DNA of 64,000 nt from Sphingomonas sp. BT-65 (GTDB lineage Bacteria > Pseudomonadota > Alphaproteobacteria > Sphingomonadales > Sphingomonadaceae): assembly GCF_026107375.2 (NCBI RefSeq), contig NZ_JAPCIA010000002.1, positions 62,001 through 126,000 of the forward strand, given 5' to 3'. Below the pieces are notes generated by a model. That model was not told the DNA's origin, did not search any database, and saw nothing but the letters and a program-made list of their open reading frames with translations. Positions 26,390-35,666 of the stretch are shown here, piece after piece. The translations under genes and the position numbers were made by a program. Positions within the stretch are counted from its first letter, which is position 1; each line of letters starts with the position of its first letter.

Positions 26390-27280
26390 ATGTTCGAGCT
26401 CAGCCAGCTCCGCTGCTTCGTCGCCGCGGCCGAGGAACTCCATTTCGGCCGCGCCGCGCAGCGCCTCAACATGACCCAGTCGCCGCTCAGCCGGCAGATC
26501 CAGCTGCTCGAGCGCATCCTCGGCGTCACCCTGCTCGAGCGCACCAGCCGCCAGGTCAGTCTGACGCCCGCCGGCCATGTCTTCCTGATCGAGGCGCGGC
26601 GCATCGTCCGCCTCGCCGAAAGCGCCTCGCTGTCCGCGCGCCGCGTGGCCAAGGGCGATGCCGGCAAGGTTGCGATCGGCTTCACTGCGGTGTCGGGCTA
26701 CAGCCTCGTCCCGCAGATCGTCGCGCAGGCACGCGCGAGCCTGCCCAATATCGACCTCGAGCTGCGCGAGATGGTGAGCGGCGACCAGGTCGACGCCTTG
26801 CTCACCGGCCTGATCGACATCGGCTTCGTCCGCCCGCCGGTCGACCGGCACGAGTTCGACACGCTCTGCGTGCTGCGCGAGCCGCTGCTGGTCGCCCTCC
26901 CGCCCGGCGACCCGCGGCAGGGCGAGCCCGCGCTGTCGCTCGGCGATTTCGATGGCGAGCCGCTGATCATGTATGCGCGGCAGGGCGCGGGCTATTTCCA
27001 CGACATGCTCGTGCGCCTGTTCGACGATGCCGGGGTGACCCCGAGCTATGTCCAGCACGTGACGCAGATCCATTCGATGCTCGGTCTCGTCCATGCCGGG
27101 CTCGCCGCGGCGATCGTGCCGCAATCGGCGTCGGGGCTGCACCTGATGGACGTCCAGTTCCGCGCGCTGCGCACCGAGCCCGAGGCGCCGGTCGAACTGC
27201 ACATGGCATGGCGCCGCGACAACGCCAATCCGGCGCTCGAGCCGATGCGCCTGCTCTGCGCCCAGATGGCCGCGGCATGA
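26390..27280 (+). CDS. LysR-type transcriptional regulator
   Basis: The 296-residue protein has an N-terminal winged helix-turn-helix (MFELSQLRCFVAAAEELHFG, then RAAQRLNMTQSPLSRQIQLL) and a periplasmic-binding-like effector domain (VAIGFTAVSGYSLVPQIVAQ, GLIDIGFVRPP, GLVHAGLAAAIVP). It is co-directional with kdgD (53-base gap) and overlaps the esterase gene by four bases. It is therefore the likely local regulator of this sugar-acid locus, though its effector is unknown. Such LysR proteins resemble BenM/CatM-type regulators that bind small acids. Confidence 0.92.
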   Translation: MFELSQLRCFVAAAEELHFGRAAQRLNMTQSPLSRQIQLLERILGVTLLERTSRQVSLTPAGHVFLIEARRIVRLAESASLSARRVAKGDAGKVAIGFTAVSGYSLVPQIVAQARASLPNIDLELREMVSGDQVDALLTGLIDIGFVRPPVDRHEFDTLCVLREPLLVALPPGDPRQGEPALSLGDFDGEPLIMYARQGAGYFHDMLVRLFDDAGVTPSYVQHVTQIHSMLGLVHAGLAAAIVPQSASGLHLMDVQFRALRTEPEAPVELHMAWRRDNANPALEPMRLLCAQMAAA

Positions 27281-28818
27281 TCGCCCGCCGCGCGCTGCTC
27301 GGCGCGCCGCTGCTGATACCGGCCGTCGCGTGGGGGCAGCGTGGCGATCCCGTCGCGGTGACCCGCCATGGGCGAGTGCGCGGCGTGAGCGAGCGCGGCG
27401 TGCTCGTCTTCCGCGGCATCCGCTACGGCGCTGACACCCGCCCGCGCCGCTTTGAGCGCGCACTCCCGCCCGCGGACTGGTCCGGCATCGCCGACGCCAT
27501 CCGCTACGGCCCCGCCGCGCCGCAGACCCGCGCCGACGAGCCCACCAGCGAGGACTGCCTGTTCCTCAACATCTGGACCCCCGCGCTCGACCGCGGGCGG
27601 CGCCCGGTGATGGTCTATTTCCACGGCGGCGCACACGCCCACGGCTCGGGCTCGGACCCGCTCTACGACGGCGCCAGCCTCGTCCGGCGCGGCGACGTGG
27701 TGGTCATCACGCTCAACCACCGCCTCGCAGGTCTCGGCTATGCCTATCTCGCCCAGCTCGGCGGCCCGGCGGAGTCGGGCAATGTCGGCAATCTCGACAT
27801 CGTCCTCGCGCTGCAATGGGTGCGCGACAATATCGCGGCGTTCGGCGGCGATCCGGATCGCGTCATGATCTTCGGCCAGTCGGGCGGCGGCGCCAAAGCG
27901 GTGACGCTGATGGCGATGCCCGAGGCGCGTCCGCTATTCCATCGTGCCGCAACGATGAGCGGCCAGCACGTCACGGCCGCCGGCCCGCGCAACGCCACGC
28001 TCCGCGCCCGCGCCTGGATGGAGCAGGCCGGCGCGACGACCGTCGCCGAGCTCAAGGCGCTACCCGTCGAACGCCTGGTCGAGGCGACGGCGATGACCGA
28101 CCCGATCGAGCGCAAGGGCGAGGTGAGCTTCGTCTCGACGCTCGACCATCATGTCCTCCCGCGCCACCCCTTCGTCCCCGATGCCCCGCGCGAGGCGGCG
28201 CACATCCCGCTGATCGTCGGCAACACGCATGACGAGACTGGCCTCTGGATCGCCGACTGGCTCAAGCGCGGCGACACTGATTGGAACAATCTCGCCGACC
28301 GCATCGGCAGCCAGATCACCAAGGACGTCGCCCCCGACTGGGTGGTCCGGCGCTATCGCGAGATCTATCCGCAGAAGACGCCCGGGCAGATATTGCTCGC
28401 CGCGACCACCGCAGGCCGCTCCTGGCCCGGCCACCTGATCCAGGCCGAGGAGCGTGCGAAGATCGGCGCGCCGACCTGGATGTACCAGCTCGATTTCCCC
28501 GCGCCCGAGGCCGGCGGTGTGCTCGGCGCCTTCCACACGCTCGATATCCCTTTGGTGTTCGACAACACCGCCGTGCCAGGCGCACGCACCGGCGACGCCC
28601 CCGCCGCGCGCCGCCTCGCCGGGCGCATGGCCGACGCGTTCATCGCCTTCGCGCGCACCGGCGATCCCAATTGCGCTAGCGTGCCAAGCTGGCCGAGGTT
28701 CGATCTCGACGCGCGCCGCGCGATGATCTTCGACACCGACACCCGCGTGGTGTCAGACCCGCGCCGAGAGGAACGCCTGCTCTGGTCAGTCGCGCCCTAT
28801 ATCAAGCCGGGTGGGTGA
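27277..28818 (+). CDS. Exported type-B carboxylesterase
   Basis: The 513-residue protein starts MIARRALLGAPLLIPAVAWG, a signal with a twin-arginine-like RR. The carboxylesterase B signatures are SEDCLFLNIWTP, FHGGAHAHGSG (oxyanion), the nucleophile elbow FGQSGGGAK, a Glu in NTHDETG and the catalytic His in AFHTLDIPLVF. All catalytic residues look intact. Linked to the sugar-acid genes, it may remove ester groups (for example acetyl or methyl esters) from a uronic-acid polymer, which is inference. ATG overlaps the regulator stop (ATGA). Confidence 0.9.
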   Translation: MIARRALLGAPLLIPAVAWGQRGDPVAVTRHGRVRGVSERGVLVFRGIRYGADTRPRRFERALPPADWSGIADAIRYGPAAPQTRADEPTSEDCLFLNIWTPALDRGRRPVMVYFHGGAHAHGSGSDPLYDGASLVRRGDVVVITLNHRLAGLGYAYLAQLGGPAESGNVGNLDIVLALQWVRDNIAAFGGDPDRVMIFGQSGGGAKAVTLMAMPEARPLFHRAATMSGQHVTAAGPRNATLRARAWMEQAGATTVAELKALPVERLVEATAMTDPIERKGEVSFVSTLDHHVLPRHPFVPDAPREAAHIPLIVGNTHDETGLWIADWLKRGDTDWNNLADRIGSQITKDVAPDWVVRRYREIYPQKTPGQILLAATTAGRSWPGHLIQAEERAKIGAPTWMYQLDFPAPEAGGVLGAFHTLDIPLVFDNTAVPGARTGDAPAARRLAGRMADAFIAFARTGDPNCASVPSWPRFDLDARRAMIFDTDTRVVSDPRREERLLWSVAPYIKPGG

Positions 28819-28898
28819 AGCGGCTCCGAAGCTACTCGATCGCTGACGCCGCCGTCGTCACCATTGCGGACACTCGCTCCTGATGCGATGTTTGGGCG

Positions 28899-29099
28899 GT
28901 GGATAGTCGAAAAATCAAATATGCTTTGGGCTTGCTCGCCCCCTTTATCATCTCCGTGATCGCACTGATCGTTATTGGTCGCGAACGAGGTTGGGTTGTC
29001 GGCAGCATCATATCCGCCTCGATGTTTGCTATCGCCGTCTTGCTCTGGCGGCGCCAGATCAAGAAATCTCCGGACGATCCCGGGCGGTATCACCTTTAG
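28899..29099 (+). CDS. Small two-helix membrane protein
   Basis: From a GTG at 28899 the frame encodes 66 residues: MDSRKIKYALGLLAPFIISV, then IALIVIGRERGWVVGSIISA and a Lys/Arg-rich tail ending DDPGRYHL. Two hydrophobic helices are separated by RERG. No strong Shine-Dalgarno is visible and no ATG start is available in frame. Base use is less GC-rich than neighbours. It is convergent with the next gene, 30 bases apart. Function unknown. Confidence 0.45.
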   Translation: MDSRKIKYALGLLAPFIISVIALIVIGRERGWVVGSIISASMFAIAVLLWRRQIKKSPDDPGRYHL

Positions 29100-29129
29100 C
29101 TGGTTGTCTCGGACGGCCGCTTTCCACCC

Positions 29130-30953
29130 CTACCGGTCCCAAGGAAACGCCAGCGTCGGCGCATTGGCGTAGCGCTGCATCGCGATCTTCAGCCGCGCCC
29201 CGCAGCCCGGCTCCAACCGCAGCGTGAAGTCGCGCCCGCCGACCGGCACCTCCTGCCCGTCCAGCGTCACCCGCTCGATCCGATGCTCGGCATAGGCGCC
29301 ACCCTGCACCGTCACCATCCGCGCGACCTTGCCGAGATTGACCAACGTCACCTCCGCCGAAGTATCGTCCAGCGCGTGCACCAACGCCGCGACGTCCTCG
29401 GGCACCCCCGCCCGCCGCCGCTCGGGATCGAAATAGCGCAGCCGGCAATGCAGCGCGACGCCCCCCTGGTTGGGCGAGGTCGAGGACCAGGGCGGCCGCG
29501 CGATGTGCATCCCGCCGGTCATCAGCTGGATCAGGCTCTTGACGCTCGCCGGGGTCTTGTCGAGCGGCCAATCGGCGAGCCGCGTGTCGCGCGTGGTGGT
29601 GTCCTCGCGCATCCGCTTCTCGCGCTCGGCGACCCGCGCGAGATCGGCGTTCATCGCCTCGACCGGATAGCCATCGTTCTTGCCAAACAGGAACGACACC
29701 CACGGATTCTCGCCCGCCAGTTCGAGATCGTCCGCGCGCTGCGTCACATACCAGATCTCGAACCCGTTCAGGCGATAGGGCCCCGGCTTCCACCCGTACC
29801 AACCCTCGGCGCCATACATGGTCGGCGTCTCGAACTTGCCGTCGCGCTGGCGCCCGGCGTCGTTGATCCGCGCATTCTGCCGCCGCCACACCTCGACATA
29901 CGCGCTATCGCCCGTCAGCAGCGTGCCGTTGAGGAACGCCGTGATCGACCGCGGCACGCGGTTGCGGTCCTCGCGCTTGCCGGTCTGCGGCACTACGGGC
30001 GAGAAGCCCCAGCCATAGACCCCGCCCCACCAGTCGCGCGCGACCTTGCCGTCGAGCCCGACCTTGCTCGGCACGATGCCACCATTGGCGTTGGCGCGGC
30101 TCACCCAGGCGTCGAGATAGTCGAGCGCCCAACGCCGGTAGCGCTCGCCGCCGCCGAGCGCATAGGCGTTGAGTGCCAGCGTCGTCGCCTGCAGGTTGAG
30201 CGGGTTGTCGCCGACCACATCGGTGTACTCGGCATAATGGTCGAGCGTCTGCTGATAGCTGCTCTCGCCATGCTCCATATGGAAGCGCTCGCCCGCCGCG
30301 AACGGGTCGCCCGCCCAGTCGAGCGAGGTCGCATCACGCAGCATCGGCCCGCGGCTGCCGTTCATCATGCTGCGGATGATGCGGTGTGCGGGGTCGTAAT
30401 TGCGCACGCTGCGATCATGCCCGGTATAGAAATCCGCGAAGCGCCGGGTACGCACGATCAGCGCCGGGTCGCGCGGCGCGGAAAGGCCCATGACGTTGAA
30501 GGTCGTCAGCCCCTCGGCATTGTGCTGCCAATCCATCTGCACCGGAAAGTCGCGGTGATACATGCCGGCGCGCGCGATCGGCACCTCCACCGTCCGCATC
30601 GCGGCATATTGTTTGAGATGCCCTTCCCAGAAGCGCTGCGTCAGGTCGAGAATGCGGTCGGGCGCGCCCAGGGCATGCAAGATCGCCCAATCATTGGTCG
30701 CCTCCGCCGCGTCGTCCGGCCCGTCATTCGCGCCCCAGCGTTCGAACACCAGCAACCAGTCCCGCTTGTCGACATATTTGGCGTAGAACGCTTCGCACGC
30801 CTCGGCATTGCGCGCGAGCAGCCGACGCTGGAGCAAAGCCCATTCGGGTGCCGCCATCGGGGTTGCCAGGGTAAGTTGCGGACGCGCTGCTCGCGCCGCA
30901 GCGGGAAGCAGCGCCGCCGCCCCGCCGAGCAACACTCCCCTGCGCGCGATCAT
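29130..30953 (-). CDS. Large exported protein of unrecognised family, possible polysaccharide-degrading enzyme
   Basis: The 607-residue product starts MIARRGVLLGGAAALLPAAA, a twin-arginine-like signal. The mature part is rich in aromatic and acidic residues: AGMYHRDFPVQMDWQHNAEG, NYDPAHRIIRSMMNG, FHMEHGESSYQQTLDHYAEY and WWGGVYGWGFSPVVP. It ends in a beta-rich region (TLDGQEVPVGGRDFTLRLEP). The helical, His/Tyr/Trp-rich pattern resembles (alpha/alpha)-toroid polysaccharide lyases or glycosidases, but I cannot place the family. Its ATG overlaps the stop of the upstream MFS gene (ATGA), so it is co-transcribed with a sugar-acid transporter. Glucuronan- or alginate-type substrates are possible. 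Confidence 0.6.
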   Translation of the reverse strand: MIARRGVLLGGAAALLPAAARAARPQLTLATPMAAPEWALLQRRLLARNAEACEAFYAKYVDKRDWLLVFERWGANDGPDDAAEATNDWAILHALGAPDRILDLTQRFWEGHLKQYAAMRTVEVPIARAGMYHRDFPVQMDWQHNAEGLTTFNVMGLSAPRDPALIVRTRRFADFYTGHDRSVRNYDPAHRIIRSMMNGSRGPMLRDATSLDWAGDPFAAGERFHMEHGESSYQQTLDHYAEYTDVVGDNPLNLQATTLALNAYALGGGERYRRWALDYLDAWVSRANANGGIVPSKVGLDGKVARDWWGGVYGWGFSPVVPQTGKREDRNRVPRSITAFLNGTLLTGDSAYVEVWRRQNARINDAGRQRDGKFETPTMYGAEGWYGWKPGPYRLNGFEIWYVTQRADDLELAGENPWVSFLFGKNDGYPVEAMNADLARVAEREKRMREDTTTRDTRLADWPLDKTPASVKSLIQLMTGGMHIARPPWSSTSPNQGGVALHCRLRYFDPERRRAGVPEDVAALVHALDDTSAEVTLVNLGKVARMVTVQGGAYAEHRIERVTLDGQEVPVGGRDFTLRLEPGCGARLKIAMQRYANAPTLAFPWDR

Positions 30954-32281
30954 TCGCCGATCTGCATCCGGCGGATCGGCCCGGCGATCACCAGAAAGGC
31001 GAAGATCGTCAGCAGGCAGTGCCCGCCGACATAGACCAGCGCCCAGTCGAACGATCCCGTCGCCGCGACGATGAAGCCCACCACGATTGGCGTGACGATT
31101 CCCGCCATGTTGCCGAACATGTTGAACACCCCGCCCGACAGCCCCGCGAGCCGCCGCGGCGCCACATCCGCCATGATCGCCCAGCCGAGCGAGGCGACAC
31201 CCTTGCCGAAGAACGCCACCGACATCAGCGCCACTACCAGCCACTCCTGCTCGGCCCACACGCAGCCGATGATCGCGGTGGCGAGCAGCATGCCCACCGC
31301 CAGAGGCCCCTTGCGCGCCAGGTCGAGCGATCCGGTGCGCTTGAGGATCCAGTCGGAGACATAGCCGCCGGCGAGCCCGCCGACAAAGCCGCACAAAGCC
31401 GGCGCGGCCGCGGCGAACCCCGCCTCCATGATGTTCAGCCCGCGCTCCTTGACCAGGTAGATCGGGAACCAGGTGACGAAGAAATAGGTCAGCACGTTGA
31501 TGCAGTACTGCCCCAGATAGATGCCCAGCATCATCCGGTTGGCGATCAGCTTGCCGACATTGCCCCAGTCGAACGCCGCCGCGCTGCCCGCGCCGCCCTC
31601 CTCCATGTGGACGAGCCCGCCGCCCTGCTCGATATGATCGAGCTCGGCCTGGTTGATCGAGGGATGCCGCGCCGGGCTGTGGATATAGCGCAGGAATGCC
31701 GCGGTCGCGATCAGTCCCAGCGCACCCATCACCCAGAAGATCGAGCGCCAGCCGAAGCTGTGCGCCAGCCACCCCATCAGCGGCGCGAACGCGACCAGCG
31801 AGAAATATTGCGCCGAGTTGAAGATCGCCGAGGCGGTGCCGCGCTCGGCCGAGGGAAACCACGACGCCACCAGCCGCGCATTGCCGGGGAAGGACGGCGC
31901 CTCCGCCAGCCCGACCAGGAAGCGCAGCGCGAACAGCATCGCCATCGCGGGCAGGAACGCGATCAGCCCGGCCAGGCCCTGCAGCGCTGTGAATACCGAC
32001 CACAAGGCGATCGCCGCGGCATAGACCCGCTTGGTGCCGAACTTGTCGAGCAGCAACCCGCCCGGCACCTGCGCCAGCACATAGGCCCAGGCGAAGGCGG
32101 AGAGGATGAAGCCCGTCTGCACCGGGTTCAGCCCGAGCTCGGCCGCCGCGGCACTCCCCGCGATCGAGAAGGTTGCGCGATCAGCATAGTTGACGGTGGT
32201 GATGATGAAGATCAGCGCAATGATCGCATGCCGAATATGGGTCGGGCGCGCATCTGTCGGCCGGGTGCGCTGGTCGGTCAC
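30950..32281 (-). CDS. MFS transporter, hexuronate/glucarate (ACS) family
   Basis: Inner-membrane proton symporter of the anion:cation symporter group that includes ExuT and GudP. The 443-residue protein has 12 predicted helices. Typical early sequence is IIALIFIITTVNYADRATFS, with the MFS motif GGLLLDKFGTKRVYA, APSFPGNARLVASWFPSAER and FFVTWFPIYLVKERGLNIME. The genes on both sides fit a role in importing uronate or glucarate. It overlaps the next gene by four bases. Confidence 0.9.
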   Translation of the reverse strand: MTDQRTRPTDARPTHIRHAIIALIFIITTVNYADRATFSIAGSAAAAELGLNPVQTGFILSAFAWAYVLAQVPGGLLLDKFGTKRVYAAAIALWSVFTALQGLAGLIAFLPAMAMLFALRFLVGLAEAPSFPGNARLVASWFPSAERGTASAIFNSAQYFSLVAFAPLMGWLAHSFGWRSIFWVMGALGLIATAAFLRYIHSPARHPSINQAELDHIEQGGGLVHMEEGGAGSAAAFDWGNVGKLIANRMMLGIYLGQYCINVLTYFFVTWFPIYLVKERGLNIMEAGFAAAAPALCGFVGGLAGGYVSDWILKRTGSLDLARKGPLAVGMLLATAIIGCVWAEQEWLVVALMSVAFFGKGVASLGWAIMADVAPRRLAGLSGGVFNMFGNMAGIVTPIVVGFIVAATGSFDWALVYVGGHCLLTIFAFLVIAGPIRRMQIGE

Positions 32282-32334
32282 GCGTCGCTCTCCTGCTGGT
32301 CACGCGTCAGGTGCGCGCGATCCTTGCTCGAGCA

Positions 32335-32345
32335 CCGGTAACCGG
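32335..32345. promoter_or_regulatory. Candidate operator palindrome upstream of the MFS gene
   Basis: CCGGTAACCGG is a perfect 11-base palindrome around a central A, embedded in GCACC...GGTGC arms (32332-32350). It lies 54 bases before the MFS start, in the 281-base divergent region facing the TonB receptor gene. LacI- and GntR-type regulators bind palindromes of this kind. No such regulator is in the window, so the partner is unknown. Confidence 0.35.
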
Positions 32346-32562
32346 GGTGCGGAAGGGCGTCCAAGACAAATAGCGGGATGATCGAGCCACGAACTAGCTT
32401 GATGTCGCGGACGATCACGCACCCTGCCCGGCCGATCAGTGCATCTCATGCATCGATTCATGTCCGATTGGCGTTGGCCTCGCCACCACCCCCGGGCCTA
32501 GCAAAACATCGCAGTCGGCTCGCCACGAAGCCGTCCAGAGCCAGTCGAGAGGGGAGTCTGAA

Positions 32563-35340
32563 ATGTCCCGTGCCCATATCCTGAAGTCCGTGCTCGCGCT
32601 GTCGGGCGCCGCTGCCGCGCTTTCCGCCGCGCAGGCGCAGACTGTGGAGCCGGCCCCCGAGAGCCCCGCCGACGCCAGCCAGGAAGTGATCGTCACCGGC
32701 TTCCGCGAGAGCCTGAGCAGCGCGCTCAACGTCAAGAAGCGCGAGACCGCCGCGGTCGACGCGATCAAGGCCGAGGACATCGCCGAATTCCCCGACCTCA
32801 ACCTCGCGGAATCGCTTCAGCGCATCCCCGGCGTCGCGATCAGTCGGGTGAATGGCGAGGGCCGCAGCATCTCGATCCGCGGCCTCGGCCCCGAATATAG
32901 CCGCGTGCGCATCAACGGGATGGAGGCGATCGGCACCACCGGCGGCACCGACAATTCGGGCGGCGTCAACCGCGGACGCGGCTTCGACTTCAACATCTTC
33001 TCGTCGGACCTGTTCAACAGCCTGACCGTCCGCAAGACCGCGACCGCCGATGTCGAGGAAGGCTCGCTCGGCGGCACCGTCGATCTCCAGATCGCGCGCC
33101 CGTTCGACTATCGCGAGCCGACCGCGGTGTTCTCCGCCTCGGTCAGCTACAACGACCTGGCGCAGAAGGCGAAGCCGCGCTTCTCGGGCCTGCTCACCAC
33201 CACCAGTCCCGACGGCAAGTTCGGCGCGCTCGTCTCGATCGCCTATGAGGAGCGCCGCCTGGTCGAGGAGGGCGCGAACATCACGCGCTGGACCTATGGC
33301 GGGTTCAACGGCGGATTCAACGCCGCCTCCACCATCGCCGGCAAGACGATCGCGCAGATCAACGACACCAATCCCGAGACCGCGCTCTACCATCCGCGCA
33401 TCCCGGGTCTGGTCAGCTATGACATCGAGCAGAAGCGCCTCGGCGCCGCGGTCGCGCTGCAATATCGCCCGAGCGACGCGACCTTGATCTCGATCGACGG
33501 CCTCTATTCGCGTCTCGACGGCACGCGCAAGGAAGCGCAGTTCCAGGCGATCGGCTTCAGCCGCGGCGGCGCGGGCAAGCCCCAGACGATCATCCGCTCG
33601 GGCACCGTCGACGAAAACAACAGCATCATCAGCGGCACGTTCGACGCGGTCGATCTGCGCGTCCAGGCGCGCTACGACGAACTCAAGACCGATTTCTACC
33701 AGCTCACCGGCACGCTCGAGCAGAAGCTCGGCGACAGCCTGAGGTTCGAGGGGATCGTCGGCTATTCGCGCTCCGAGTTCCGCAATCCCGTGCAGACCAC
33801 GGTGACGCTCGATGCGGCCAACACCAACGGCTTCTTCTACGATTTCTCGACTCGCTTCCCGACGATCCGGCCAGGGGTCGACATCACCAACCCCGCGACC
33901 TTCGCCTTCATCAACGGCACGTCGGAAGTCCGCATTCGCCCGCAGACGGTCGACAACAGCTTCACCAACGCCAAGGGCTTCCTCGAATGGACCGCGAGCC
34001 CGGTGCTGAAGCTCAAGGTCGGGGCCGACTGGCGGCGCTTCGAATATGATTCGACCGAGCGCCGCCGCCTGTCGGGCGAGACGGTGGTGACCACGCTGAC
34101 CGCCGCGCAGATCGCGCCGCTGACCACCCAGTTCACCGGCTTCGGTCGCGGCCTCGATGTGCCCTCGGGCACGCCGACCGGCTGGGTGGTCCCGAACCTC
34201 GACGCCTTCCTCGCCTTCCTCAACGCGCCGACCAACCCGACCTACGCCACCGGAGGGGTCGAGAACGCCACCGCGCGCGGCTCGTTCGTCACGGTGCGCG
34301 AGGATGATCTGGGCGTGTGGGGCATGGCCGAGTTCAACCTCGCCGATGCCGGCTTCCCGCTGCGCGGCGACGTCGGCGTGCGCCACGTCAAGACCGACCA
34401 GCTCTCGACCGGCTATGCCAGCCAGGGCGGCACGGTGGACTTCGTCACCGCCGACCGCAGCTATGACCACTGGCTGCCCTCGGCCAATCTCGTGTTCGAC
34501 GTGACCGACACGCTGCTGGTCCGCCTCGCCGCAGCCAAGACGATCGCGCGCGCCGGCATCGGCTCGCTCACGCCGGGCGGCAATCTCAACGTCTCGGGCG
34601 GCAACCGCAGCTTCAGCTCGGGCAACCCCAATCTCGATCCGACCAAGTCGACTAACCTCGACGCGTCGATCGAATGGTATCCGACGCGCGGCGCGATCTA
34701 TGCGGTCTCGGTGTTCCAGAAGGATATCGGCAGCTTCGTCCAGACGCTCAGCACCAGCGTCCCCTATTCGAGCCTCGGCCTGCCCGATTCGCTGCTCACC
34801 GGCACCACCGCCACCCCGTCGGACATCTTCATCGTCAGCCAGCCGGTCAATTCGGAGGGCGGTCTGCTGCGCGGGTTCGAAGTCAACGTGCAGCAGCCCT
34901 TCACCTTCCTGCCGGGCTTCCTCAAGAATTTCGGGGTGCTGGCGAACTACACCTATGTCGATTCCGACATCGAATACCGCCTCTCGGCGACCGGCCCGGA
35001 GACGGTGAAGGCAACATTGCTCGGCCTGTCCAAGCACGCCGCCAACGCGACGCTCTATTACGAGACCGAGAAATTCTCGATCCGCGGCTCGATCGCCTAT
35101 CGCTCGAAGTATCTGACCGCGGTGCCCGGGACCGAGGGCAACGCCTATAACGGCACCAATTCGACCACCAACATCGACGCGCAGATCTCGTACGACATCA
35201 CCGACAAGATCAAGCTGAGCCTCGAGGGCATCAACCTCACCGACGAGCTCAACGACCAATTCGTGGACGAGACCAACCGGCTCAACGTGCTGACGCACAG
35301 CGGCCGTCAGTTCGTGCTGAGCGCCCGCGTGGCGTTCTGA
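32563..35340 (+). CDS. TonB-dependent receptor, carbohydrate type
   Basis: Outer-membrane beta-barrel that takes up ligands using TonB energy. The 925-residue protein has a signal peptide (MSRAHILKSVLALSGAAAAL to SAAQAQ), a TonB-box region (QEVIVTGFRES), the plug domain AIKAEDIAEFPDLNLAESLQ then RIPGVAISRVNGEGRSISIR, and ends in the barrel signature FVLSARVAF. Plug and DLNLAESLQRIPG spacing are typical of sphingomonad and Caulobacter receptors linked to plant-sugar use. It is divergent from the MFS gene, and a strong terminator follows. Confidence 0.95.
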   Translation: MSRAHILKSVLALSGAAAALSAAQAQTVEPAPESPADASQEVIVTGFRESLSSALNVKKRETAAVDAIKAEDIAEFPDLNLAESLQRIPGVAISRVNGEGRSISIRGLGPEYSRVRINGMEAIGTTGGTDNSGGVNRGRGFDFNIFSSDLFNSLTVRKTATADVEEGSLGGTVDLQIARPFDYREPTAVFSASVSYNDLAQKAKPRFSGLLTTTSPDGKFGALVSIAYEERRLVEEGANITRWTYGGFNGGFNAASTIAGKTIAQINDTNPETALYHPRIPGLVSYDIEQKRLGAAVALQYRPSDATLISIDGLYSRLDGTRKEAQFQAIGFSRGGAGKPQTIIRSGTVDENNSIISGTFDAVDLRVQARYDELKTDFYQLTGTLEQKLGDSLRFEGIVGYSRSEFRNPVQTTVTLDAANTNGFFYDFSTRFPTIRPGVDITNPATFAFINGTSEVRIRPQTVDNSFTNAKGFLEWTASPVLKLKVGADWRRFEYDSTERRRLSGETVVTTLTAAQIAPLTTQFTGFGRGLDVPSGTPTGWVVPNLDAFLAFLNAPTNPTYATGGVENATARGSFVTVREDDLGVWGMAEFNLADAGFPLRGDVGVRHVKTDQLSTGYASQGGTVDFVTADRSYDHWLPSANLVFDVTDTLLVRLAAAKTIARAGIGSLTPGGNLNVSGGNRSFSSGNPNLDPTKSTNLDASIEWYPTRGAIYAVSVFQKDIGSFVQTLSTSVPYSSLGLPDSLLTGTTATPSDIFIVSQPVNSEGGLLRGFEVNVQQPFTFLPGFLKNFGVLANYTYVDSDIEYRLSATGPETVKATLLGLSKHAANATLYYETEKFSIRGSIAYRSKYLTAVPGTEGNAYNGTNSTTNIDAQISYDITDKIKLSLEGINLTDELNDQFVDETNRLNVLTHSGRQFVLSARVAF

Positions 35341-35370
35341 CCCTCCCTCAAGCGGAGCGCCTCCGATCCT

Positions 35371-35404
35371 GGCCAGCCGCCGCCAAGCGGCTGGCCTTTC
35401 TTTG
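35371..35404 (+). terminator. Rho-independent terminator of the TonB receptor gene
   Basis: A perfect 10-bp stem (35371-35380 with 35387-35396) with a 6-base loop is followed by TTTCTTTG. It begins 30 bases past the receptor's stop codon. Confidence 0.9.
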
Positions 35405-35445
35405 TGGCCGGTCTGCCCCGTTGGCGCGTATGCGAGATCAAATGA

Positions 35446-35535
35446 TGGCGGAGAGGGTGGGATTCGAACCCACGTTACGGTTCCCCGTAAACCGCATTTC
35501 GAGTGCGGCGCGATCGACCACTCTGCCACCTCTCC
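35446..35535 (-). tRNA. tRNA-Ser (anticodon CGA)
   Basis: The 90-base minus-strand gene has acceptor arms at 35529-35535 and 35450-35456. The anticodon stem is CCGCA/TGCGG with loop CTCGAAA, so the anticodon is CGA. A long variable arm is present, as expected for serine tRNA. The T-loop is GTTCGAAT and the 3' CCA is encoded (35446-35448). It reads UCG codons. Confidence 0.95.
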
Positions 35536-35666
35536 GCGAGGGGATCCGGGCATGTCATATGCCAGTCCGGCCAGTCGAGCGGGCGCCTCTAGACCAAAGG
35601 CCGCGGGGTGACAAGCACCCTTCCCGCACTTCTTGTGTGCCGCGCGTTCGACACTAGATTGAGTGC

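Noticed and set aside
30954..32003. Minus-strand extension of the exported enzyme to 957 residues
   Set aside because: The upstream part is an out-of-frame reading of the MFS transporter; the signal peptide MIARRGVLL marks the true start at 30953.
32458..35553. Long minus-strand frame opposite the TonB receptor (over 1000 codons)
   Set aside because: Third-position bias of the receptor gene opens the opposite frame; the frame also runs through tRNA-Ser.
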